Origin: Nitrospiraceae bacterium
GTDB lineage: Bacteria > Nitrospirota > Thermodesulfovibrionia > Thermodesulfovibrionales > UBA6898
Length of the DNA: 57,281 nucleotides
Direction of reading: 5' to 3'
Assembly (NCBI GenBank): GCA_020347665.1
Contig: CP070737.1
Coordinates: 1,300,183 to 1,357,463, forward strand
This document shows, piece after piece, positions 8,703-16,220 of the stretch. The translations under genes and the position numbers were made by a program. Below the pieces are notes generated by a model. The model was given only the letters and a program-made list of their open reading frames with translations. It was not told the DNA's origin and did not search any database. Positions within the stretch are counted from its first letter, which is position 1; every line of letters begins with the position of its first letter.

Positions 8703-8798
8703 ATGGGAATAATCATGAACGATGATTATTTTACTCAGACCTTTTCTTTTTCTGTTACTTACAAAGAAACGTTTTTTCATATAACTATCGATACATAA
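8703..8798 (+). CDS. Possible 31-aa leader ORF upstream of fdhA
   Basis: GAGGGGAG at 8690-8697 sits five bases before ATG 8703, a better ribosome binding site than many genes here. It opens a 31-codon frame ending at TAA 8798, beginning MGIIMNDDYFTQTF. The frame lies between the fdh promoter and fdhA and contains a perfect hairpin (AATAATCAT at 8708-8716, ATGATTATT at 8722-8730). It could be a leader peptide, a small protein or chance. No family is recognised. Confidence 0.3.
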   Translation: MGIIMNDDYFTQTFSFSVTYKETFFHITIDT

Positions 8799-8835
8799 CC
8801 ACATTTCTTTAAATCTTGATGAAAGGGGGTATTGT

Positions 8836-11800
8836 ATGGATATCTCAAGAAGGGATTTTCTAAAGATTTCAGGAGGCGTAGCTGTTGCCGGGACAGCTAA
8901 CGGCCTGACACCAAAGGCGGCTGAAGCGCGAGAACGGGAGAACCGTATAAAAGGGGCAAAGGTCACTACAACCATCTGCCCGTACTGTGCTGTAGGCTGC
9001 GGAATGATTGCTCATACCAAAAACGGGAAGGTCGTGAACATTGAAGGTGACCCTGACCATCCCATAAATCAGGGTACACTTTGCTCAAAAGGGGCAGCGC
9101 TTTATCAGGTTGCCCATAATCCGACGCGGGTGACAAAGCCGATGTACCGCGCCCCGGGGGCAAGCTCATGGAAAGAAGTTGAATGGAGCTGGGCCCTTGA
9201 TGAGATTGCCAAGAGAATCAAGAAGACGAGGGATGAGACATTTGTTGGCAAGAACAGTAAAGGACAGGTAGTCAACCGGTGTGACGGGATCGCCCATGTC
9301 GGGAGTGCTGCCCTTGATAATGAAGAGTGCTATATTCTTCAGAAGTGGCTTCGCTCAATCGGGCTCGTCTATATCGAACACCAGGCCCGAATATGACACT
9401 CCGCAACTGTCGCGGCTCTGGCAGAGTCGTTCGGACGCGGTGCAATGACAAACCACTGGATTGATATCAGAAATGCTGATGTTATCCTCATTATGGGGAG
9501 CAATGCAGCTGAGAACCATCCGATTTCATTCAAGTGGGTTACCGAAGCAAAGAAGAGAGGTGCAACGCTTCTCAGTGTTGATCCCCGGTTTACCAGAACA
9601 TCATCAAAGGCTGACGTTTTTGCTCCCTTACGCTCAGGATCTGACATAGCATTTATAGGTGGCATGATCAACTATATCCTGCAGAACAATCTCTACCATA
9701 AAGACTATGTCCGGCTTTACACCAATGGTCCATTCCTGGTAAACACAAACTTCAAGATGCCCGGTGAACTGGATGGTGTCTTTTCAGGATATGATCCACA
9801 GAAGAGGAAATATAACAAGAAGGCATGGGCATTCCAGACCAATGCAGCCGGTGAGGCAAGGAAAGATCCGGGCATGACGAGTCCCCACTGCGTGCTCCAG
9901 CTTATGAAAAAACATTATTCGCGCTATGACATTGACACAGTCTCCAAGATTACCGGCACACCAAAAGACTTGATCGAAAAGGTATATCAGATATACGCTT
10001 CGACCGGCAAACCGAATAAAGTAGCAACGATCATGTATGCCATGGGATGGACCCAGCATACGGTCGGTACGCAGAACATTAGGGCGATGGCGATAGTGCA
10101 ACTTCTCCTCGGAAACATCGGAAGGGCCGGGGGCGGGGTAAATGCCCTGAGGGGCGAAAGCAATGTGCAGGGCTCGACAGACCACTGCCTGCTCTTTCAC
10201 ATACTGCCCGGATACTTAAAAACCCCGAAGGCGTCTCAGCCTACATTACAGGCATACAATGATAAATATACGCCAAAGACGAAAGAACCTTTAAGTGCCA
10301 ACTGGTGGGCCAATTATCCAAAATATTCGGTCAGTCTCCTTAAGGCCCATTATGGTGCACATGCCACAAAGGATAATGACTTTGGCTATAGCTGGCTGCC
10401 GAAGCTTGATGACGGTCAGAATGCCTCGTGGCTCATGATATTCCATGAGATGATGCAGGACAAGTTCAAAGGATTCTTTGCATGGGGACAGAACCCGACC
10501 TGTTCAGGCTCAAACGCGGGCAAGGTAAGAACAGCCCTGGCAAAACTGGACTGGATGGTGAATGTCAATCTCTTTGATAATGAAACCGGATCGTTCTGGA
10601 GAGGACCCGGTGTTAATCCGGCTGATATTAAAACCGAGGTCTTTTTCCTTCCTGCTGCAGCATCAATGGAAAAAGAGGGCAGTATCACCAACTCCGGCCG
10701 CTGGGCTCAGTGGCGTTATAAAGCGCAGGAGCCGCAAGGACAGTCGCTGCCGGACTCGGAGATCATTAATGGACTGTTCTACCGGGTGAAAGCTCTCTAT
10801 GATAAAGACGGCGGAACCTACCCTGATCCGGTTACTAAGCTCTGGTGGAACTACGGCCAGACCGGACCGGACAGCACGATTAATACCCATATGATAGCAA
10901 AAGAGATCAACGGATATTTTATGGAGGATACGGAAACCAAGGGTAAACCCCGGAAAAAGGGAACCCTGGTACCAAGCTTTGCTCACCTCAAGGACGATGG
11001 GTCTACCTGCTCAGGTAACTGGCTCTACTGTAACTCATATACTGAAAAAGGAAACATGATGGCCCGGCGCTCGCAAAAAGATCCGACCGGCATGGGGCTG
11101 TATCCCGAGTGGTCATGGTGCTGGCCGGTGAACAGGAGGATTATTTATAACCGCGCATCAGTAGATGAATACGGGAGGCCGTGGGATCCCTCGAGACCGG
11201 TCATTAAATGGGACGCTGCTGCCAAAGGCGGAAAAGGGGGCTGGGTCGGCGATGTGCCTGATGGCGGATGGCCACCTATGAAAAATCCTGACGGCTCGAC
11301 GAATCCGAAAACAAAGAAGGCATATATTATGAAGCCGGCCGGTGTTGCGCATATATTCGGGCCCGGCCGCGCAGACGGGCCATTCCCGGAACATTATGAG
11401 CCGCTCGAATGTCCTATTCAGGAAAATCCCATGTCCAAAAAACACCGGATAAACCCGACTGCGAAGCTGTTCTTTGAACTTGCCGATGATAAGAGGGCAA
11501 AAGAAGGCGGTGGAAGCCCGGAGGATATTTTCTATTCCTGCGATATCAGGTACCCATATGTAGCTACAACCTACAGATTGACCGAACACTGGCAGACCGG
11601 CGTCATGACACGGCATCAACCCTGGCAGCTCGAGATGATGCCTCAGATCTTTGTGGAAATGAGCAAAGAGCTTGCTGCTGAAAAAGGGATCAAAAACGGT
11701 GACAAGGTTAAAGTAAGCTCCGGACGTGGTGCTATATGGGCACGGGCGATTGTGACAGGCAGGTTTAAGCCGTTCAAGGTCATGGGTGCCACAGTCCACC

Positions 11801-11949
11801 AGGTGGGGCTTCCGTGGTGCTTTGGCTGGCAGTACCCAGAGGACGGGAGCGGCGGAGACAGCGCAAATCTCCTGACACCCACCATTGGCGATGCTAACAC
11901 TATGATACCGGAGACGAAGGCCTTTATGGTCAACGTCGAGAAGATATAG
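8836..11949 (+). CDS. fdhA: Formate dehydrogenase alpha subunit, selenocysteine-containing
   Basis: This is the catalytic molybdo/tungsto-bis-PGD subunit, about 1037 residues, of a periplasmic formate dehydrogenase of the FdnG type. A twin-arginine signal (SRRDFLK) is followed by a [4Fe-4S] motif (CPYCAVGC ... GTLCSKG). The frame meets TGA at 9394-9396 (codon 187) between QARI and HSATVAALAESFGRGAMTNHW, exactly where E. coli FdnG has selenocysteine, and continues open to 11949. It should therefore be read as one Sec protein and not two genes. Later motifs such as GWTQHTVGTQNIRAM, GGGVNALRGESNVQG and YRLTEHWQTG agree. AAGGGGG precedes ATG 8836. It heads the operon fdhA-fdhB-fdhC and oxidises formate (or reduces CO2), with electrons passing to FdhB. 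Confidence 0.95.
9394..9430 (+). promoter_or_regulatory. UGA Sec codon and bacterial SECIS-like hairpin in fdhA
   Basis: Fifteen bases after the TGA, GCGGCTC (9412-9418) pairs with GAGTCGT (9424-9430) around the loop TGGCA. Distance, stem and a GG in the loop fit the bacterial SECIS architecture bound by SelB. The sequence also encodes conserved FdhA residues. Confidence 0.65.
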
Positions 11950-11959
11950 GGAGGCAGAC

Positions 11960-12730
11960 ATGGCAAAAAGTGTATTAATTGATTTAACACGCTGTATCGG
12001 TTGCCGGGGCTGTCAGATCGCCTGCAAAGAGTGGAACGAACGCAAGGCAAAAAAGACAGAAATGAGGGGCGTGTACACAAATCCACCGGAGCTGAATTCA
12101 GAGACCTATACGTATATAAAATTTGTTGAACAGGAAAAGGACGGCGTGCCGGTCTGGAGCTTTATAAAAGACCAGTGCCTTCATTGCAAAGACCCTGCCT
12201 GTGTCTCTGCCTGCCCGGTCGAGGCATTGAAAAAAACAGAAGCCGGGCCGGTCACGTACCACTTTGACCGCTGCATCGGCTGCCGTTATTGCATGCTCGC
12301 ATGTCCGTTCTATATCCCGAAGTATGAGTGGGAAAAGGCGGTGCCCTGGGTACAGAAATGCTCATTCTGTTCTGAACGCATAAAGGCGGATATGGTACCT
12401 GCCTGTATCAAGACCTGCCCCACAGGAACGATGTTTTACGGTGAATACGATGATGTTCTGAAAGAAGGACGGAGCCGCATAAACAAAAGCCCGGGGAAAT
12501 ATGTTGATCATATTTACGGTGAAAAAGAAGCCGGCGGTACGTCATGGATGTACATTTCCAATGTACCCTTTGCCAGCCTTGGTTTTAACGCAAACATAGT
12601 AAATCGGAACTTCCCTGAGTATACATGGAAATACATTGGAAAGATTCCTGCGGTAATCGGCGTGGTACTGATTGTCGGGGCCGCGACATGGGCACTAACA
12701 CGCAGTAAAAATTCGGATAAGGAGGAATAA
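11960..12730 (+). CDS. fdhB: Formate dehydrogenase iron-sulfur subunit
   Basis: The 256-residue electron-transfer subunit has four cysteine clusters for [4Fe-4S] centres: RCIGCRGCQIACKEW, QCLHCKDPACVSACP, RCIGCRYCMLACPF and CSFCSERI with CIKTCPTG. A single hydrophobic segment near residues 225-245 (IPAVIGVVLIVGAATWAL) anchors it in the membrane, as in FdnH. It carries electrons from FdhA to the membrane subunit. It begins 10 bp after fdhA, with GGGAGG just upstream, and ends 2 bp before fdhC, so it is the middle gene of the operon. Confidence 0.93.
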   Translation: MAKSVLIDLTRCIGCRGCQIACKEWNERKAKKTEMRGVYTNPPELNSETYTYIKFVEQEKDGVPVWSFIKDQCLHCKDPACVSACPVEALKKTEAGPVTYHFDRCIGCRYCMLACPFYIPKYEWEKAVPWVQKCSFCSERIKADMVPACIKTCPTGTMFYGEYDDVLKEGRSRINKSPGKYVDHIYGEKEAGGTSWMYISNVPFASLGFNANIVNRNFPEYTWKYIGKIPAVIGVVLIVGAATWALTRSKNSDKEE

Positions 12731-12732
12731 CC

Positions 12733-13869
12733 ATGACATCACATGAAAAAGATATTAAAATGTGGACACCCTTCACAATGGTATTGCTTCTTGTCATTGG
12801 GCTGGGTGCTCTTGTTATATTCTACCGTCTGGTAAATGGTCTCGGCGCAGCAACCAATCTGAACGACCGTTTTCCCTGGGGCCTCTGGATAGGTTTTGAC
12901 GTGCTTGGAGGAGTTGCTATGGCTGCCGGAGGGTTCCTCATAGCAGGAGCTGTCTATATACTGAACTGGAAGAAATACAAACCCATTGTTAGGCCTGCAG
13001 TTCTGACGGCCTTTTTCGGATATCTGCTTGCAGCAACAGCGATCATGTTTGATATCGGAGTGCCGTGGCGTATCTGGCATCCGGCGGTTATGTGGCAGAT
13101 ACATTCAGTGATGTGGGTTGTGGCAATACACGTCATCCTCTACACCTTAACGCTCGCGACTGAATCAAGCCCCATGATCTTTGAAAAACTCAAGATGAAC
13201 GCTGCTTTGACGTTTGTCAAAAAGATTATGGTGCCGGTAGTGCTTTTTGGCGTGCTTCTTTCGGTTCTCCATCAGTCGTCTCTTGGAGCGGTGTATCTGA
13301 TCGTGCCTCACAAACTTTCTAATCTCTGGTACAGTTCGCAACTGCCGACGCTCTTTCTCGTGTCTGCGGTCATGATGGGGCTCTCGATGGTCAGTCTCGA
13401 AAATATTATAAGTTCGAAGGCCTTCAATCACAAACCAAACATGGAGATACTTTCCGGGCTTGCCAGGGGCACGCTCATTGCGGCAGTGATCTATGGTGCG
13501 CTGAAACTGATTAAACTGTTCAAGGGAGGAATTGGGAGTGCCTTTGACGGCAGCCTGGAAGCAAACATGTTTCTTCTCGAGATGCTTGTTGGTGTGATCA
13601 TCCCGATCGTACTACTCCTGAGCAGAAAGGTGAGAGCATCAATAAACCAGATTCTCTTTGTTGACATCCTCGTGGTCGCCGGTATACTCCTGAACAGGCT
13701 TAATGTTGCTGTTTTCGGTGTTTATAGGGATCAAAGTGCGACCGGACTAAGTTATTTCCCAACGCTCATGGAGTTCATTGTGACGCTTGCCCTTGTAGCA
13801 GCTGCCATATTCGGCTTCAAGCTTGCGGCAAAGTATCTGAGACTGTTTCCCGAGCCTGAAGGAGCGTAA
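12733..13869 (+). CDS. fdhC: NrfD/HybB-type membrane anchor subunit
   Basis: The protein of 378 residues has about nine or ten membrane segments and no CxxCH. Patterns such as RFPWGLWIGFDVLGGVAMAAGG and FDIGVPWRIWHP are those of the HybB/NrfD quinone-interacting family, which lacks haem. It most likely passes electrons between FdhB and the quinone pool, taking the place of the cytochrome b (FdnI) seen in E. coli. GAGGAATAACC lies before ATG 12733. The symbol fdhC is positional. A strong hairpin follows 22 bp after the stop. Confidence 0.85.
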   Translation: MTSHEKDIKMWTPFTMVLLLVIGLGALVIFYRLVNGLGAATNLNDRFPWGLWIGFDVLGGVAMAAGGFLIAGAVYILNWKKYKPIVRPAVLTAFFGYLLAATAIMFDIGVPWRIWHPAVMWQIHSVMWVVAIHVILYTLTLATESSPMIFEKLKMNAALTFVKKIMVPVVLFGVLLSVLHQSSLGAVYLIVPHKLSNLWYSSQLPTLFLVSAVMMGLSMVSLENIISSKAFNHKPNMEILSGLARGTLIAAVIYGALKLIKLFKGGIGSAFDGSLEANMFLLEMLVGVIIPIVLLLSRKVRASINQILFVDILVVAGILLNRLNVAVFGVYRDQSATGLSYFPTLMEFIVTLALVAAAIFGFKLAAKYLRLFPEPEGA

Positions 13870-13890
13870 CGAGACTGCTTAAAAGAATAC

Positions 13891-13930
13891 TAAGGGAACT
13901 GGATAGTATGCACGGTATCCAGTTCCCTTA
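13891..13930 (+). terminator. 15-bp perfect hairpin between fdhC and the DsbA-like gene
   Basis: TAAGGGAACTGGATA (13891-13905) pairs perfectly with its complement at 13916-13930 across a 10-base loop. The stem is very stable, but no T-run follows, so it may be a partial terminator, an mRNA-stabilising or a processing element separating fdhABC from the next two genes. Confidence 0.55.
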
Positions 13931-13947
13931 TCTATTAAGGAGGTGCT

Positions 13948-14541
13948 GTGAAGATAACCATACGTATTGCGCTCATTTTCTTGCTGCTGAGTGTGCTGGC
14001 ATTTGCCGATATAACACGCTTTGATGTCCCTTTAGGAGACTCTCCTCAACTCGGTCCGCCGAATGCTCTCATTACCATGATAGAATTTCTTGATTTCCAG
14101 TGACCGCACTGTGCGGCAGCCGGTCCGACTGTCAAGAAACTCATGGAAGAATACAAGGGGAAAATCCGGCTTATTCTCAGACAGTATCCGTACAAGTACC
14201 GGGATTACTCGCATATTGCTGCCGAGGCCGTCCTGGCTGCAGGAGATCAGGGTAAGTATTGGGAGATGCATGATATCCTGCTCAAGAAATCGCCGAAGCT
14301 CGACAGGGAAAGCCTTATCAGTTATGCTGCTGAACTGGAATTAGACATGAAACGGTTCACAAATGATCTCGATACCATGAAACATCTGGACATTATCAAA
14401 CGTGATATAGCATTAGCTGAGGCATTGGACCTCTACAACACACCCACGATATTTATTAATGGCAGGAAAGTTATTGGCAATAGACCGTATGAGTATATTA
14501 AGAAAATTATAGATGAGGAGCTGCAACATGCTGAAAAATAA
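13948..14541 (+). CDS. DsbA-like thiol-disulfide oxidoreductase, predicted selenoprotein (UPHC)
   Basis: Reading from GTG 13948 (AAGGAGG at 13937-13943) gives a signal peptide (IRIALIFLLLSVLAFA), then MIEFLDFQ, an in-frame TGA at 14101-14103 (codon 52), PHCAAAGPTVKKLMEEY and a full thioredoxin-4/DsbA domain to 14541, 197 residues in all. Family members have CPxC here, so the TGA replaces exactly the nucleophilic cysteine and should be selenocysteine. C55 remains, and the cis-proline loop is NTPTIFING. A hairpin with a GGTC apex follows the TGA. It lies just behind the Sec formate dehydrogenase operon and overlaps the peroxidase gene by 14 bases. Likely role: periplasmic redox or thiol repair. 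The alternative, a nonsense mutation, is less likely given position and intact downstream frame. Confidence 0.82.
14101..14132 (+). promoter_or_regulatory. UGA Sec codon and SECIS-like hairpin in the DsbA-like gene
   Basis: Twelve bases after TGA 14101-14103, GCAG (14116-14119) and CG pair with CG and CTGT (14129-14132) around an apex reading GGTC, with one C/A mismatch. The GGUC apex resembles the E. coli fdhF SECIS loop as I remember it. A competing small hairpin (CCGC/GCGG) lies immediately after the TGA. Confidence 0.5.
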
Positions 14542-15598
14542 TTCTGCCATTTTTTGCATGGTATTCTTTTTACTTTTTGGCTTTTGTGATACGTCAGTAA
14601 GTGGTGACCTGGAGTCTATCAAAACAATTCCCATAGCCAGGAATAATCCACAGACACCGGAAAAGGTTGAACTGGGCAAAATGCTCTTTTTTGACCGGCG
14701 CCTGTCAGGTGATGGCACCATGAGCTGTGTTACCTGTCATATACCGGAATTAGGTTTTACTGACGGACAGGCCATCTCTCTCAGTTACCCTACAACGAAA
14801 CACTGGAGGAATACCCAGACCGTACTCAATTCAGCATTTTTTAAGGCGCTCTTTCATGACGGCAGGGCTGAGAGCCTTGAAGATCAGGCCCTTTTCCCTA
14901 TCCTGTCAGCGTTTGAAATGAACCAGAACCTGGATTATCTTGAGGAGGAGTTGCGGGCTGTTCCTGACTACCTTGAGGCCTTTAGAAGGGCGTTTGGCAC
15001 TGACGACATTACCCGCCAGAGAATAGCAATGGCCCTGGCAGCATTCGAGAGAACCCTGATTTCCCGGAATGCCCCCATTGACAAGTATCTGGACGGATAT
15101 GAAGGCGCACTTTCGGCTGAAGCGAAAAAGGGCCTGAAGATCTTTACGGGTAAGGGGAAATGTGCAGAGTGTCATGATGGGGTTGCCCTTTCAGACAATA
15201 AATACCATTCGCTGAATGTCCCGGAAAATGTGGCGTTTGAAAAAGATCCACGCGTTGCTGCAGCGAGACGGTTCGTTGCCAAGTTCAACCATTTTGAGGA
15301 ATTCAGAACCCTGAAAGAAGACCCCGGGAGATATCTTATTACCAAAGAAGATTCAGACTGGAAGGCATTCCGGACGCCGACCCTCAGGGAGATTTCGAGA
15401 ACTGCGCCGTATATGCATAACGGGATATTCGAGACACTCGATGAGGTTATAGAATTCTTTGACAGAGGAGGGGGCTCGGGCAATTCAGCATTGAACCCCC
15501 TCGGCCTCACTCAGGAGGAAAAAAAGGTCCTTAAGGTGTTTCTCATTGAAGCGCTCACCGGAGATACTATTGAACTGAAGCATCCGGACGTACCCTAA
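14528..15598 (+). CDS. Di-heme cytochrome c peroxidase (CcpA/MauG family)
   Basis: The 356-residue protein has a signal peptide (AIFCMVFFLLFGFC region) and two c-haem motifs, C67-VTC-H71 and C212-AEC-H216, the normal layout of bacterial di-heme peroxidases. ELGKMLFFDRRLSGDGTMSC and PYMHNGIFETLDEVIEFF are family hallmarks. It reduces hydrogen peroxide in the periplasm with electrons from a cytochrome donor. ATG 14528 follows GAGGAG and overlaps the Sec-DsbA-like gene by 14 bases, so the two are coupled. A shared role in peroxide or thiol stress near the formate dehydrogenase is inferred. Confidence 0.92.
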   Translation: MLKNNSAIFCMVFFLLFGFCDTSVSGDLESIKTIPIARNNPQTPEKVELGKMLFFDRRLSGDGTMSCVTCHIPELGFTDGQAISLSYPTTKHWRNTQTVLNSAFFKALFHDGRAESLEDQALFPILSAFEMNQNLDYLEEELRAVPDYLEAFRRAFGTDDITRQRIAMALAAFERTLISRNAPIDKYLDGYEGALSAEAKKGLKIFTGKGKCAECHDGVALSDNKYHSLNVPENVAFEKDPRVAAARRFVAKFNHFEEFRTLKEDPGRYLITKEDSDWKAFRTPTLREISRTAPYMHNGIFETLDEVIEFFDRGGGSGNSALNPLGLTQEEKKVLKVFLIEALTGDTIELKHPDVP

Positions 15599-15935
15599 AA
15601 TGTAGGAGACAAATTCTTATTATTGAAGAAAGCTGCCCCAATCTGGTAAAACTTCTTGCCTCCTATGGCATATTACAGGCATCAGGATTGTTGGCAAGCG
15701 AGATACTAATGCTTTCGTAACTGCCCTTATTCGCAGGAGAATCGCCTGTTGTCTTCCACACGCTCCTCTATCCTAAAATAATAAAGAAAACAGTTAATTA
15801 AATATGTTAATAGGCCTATTAGAATATTTTTATTGTGTTCCCAGCATTATCTGCTAAAGTTATAATTATAAAGACTTATAAATTTATAGGTTTATTTTAT
15901 AGTCATCGTTTATATCAGTTTTCTAGGAGCCTATA
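15599..15935. other. Intergenic stretch with a possible receiver-domain relic
   Basis: No intact gene is seen. Just after the peroxidase stop, one frame reads QILIIEESCPNLVKLLASYG, like the first strand and helix of a response-regulator receiver, and then stops at about 15720. It lacks a proper start and the rest of the domain. The remaining part up to 15935 is AT-rich and presumably holds the promoter of the kinase operon. Confidence 0.3.
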
Positions 15936-16220
15936 ATGGTGCAGGAAAGTGAACTGATAAATCTTGTTTTAGGGTTCATTTCGATCGTGCTTATACTCTC
16001 TGTCTTCTGGAAACACACTGTGTCAACCCTTCGATCTTTTTACATAGCCTTTTTTCTCATTTTTTCTGCTTACTTAGCTACTGTTGTTGAAGGTCTGATC
16101 TGGCCGCGTTTTTTTAACATTCTTGAACATGCATTATTCGCATTTTCAGGAATCGCATTTGTTATCGGGTGCCGTTTACTCTCGGACCAGTTCAGGCATG
16201 AGAAAGAAGAACAGATATGA
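15936..16220 (+). CDS. Small three-helix membrane protein upstream of a histidine kinase
   Basis: The protein of 94 residues is almost entirely hydrophobic, with three likely membrane segments (LINLVLGFISIVLILSVFW, SFYIAFFLIFSAYLATVV, ALFAFSGIAFVIGCRLL) and a charged tail (RHEKEEQI). It overlaps the kinase gene by four bases, so both are made together and the protein may be part of the sensor. The kinase N-terminus has similar helices, so the pair may form one membrane sensory unit. Family not recognised. Confidence 0.7.
   Translation: MVQESELINLVLGFISIVLILSVFWKHTVSTLRSFYIAFFLIFSAYLATVVEGLIWPRFFNILEHALFAFSGIAFVIGCRLLSDQFRHEKEEQI

Noticed and set aside
9369-9671. Reading fdhA as two separate or frameshifted genes at the TGA
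   Set aside because: The TGA aligns with the Sec codon of FdnG-type enzymes and the same frame continues with conserved sequence, so one selenoprotein gene explains it better.
11158-11961. 267-codon minus-strand frame inside fdhA
   Set aside because: It lies wholly under a well-supported gene on the other strand, has no plausible product and no ribosome site.
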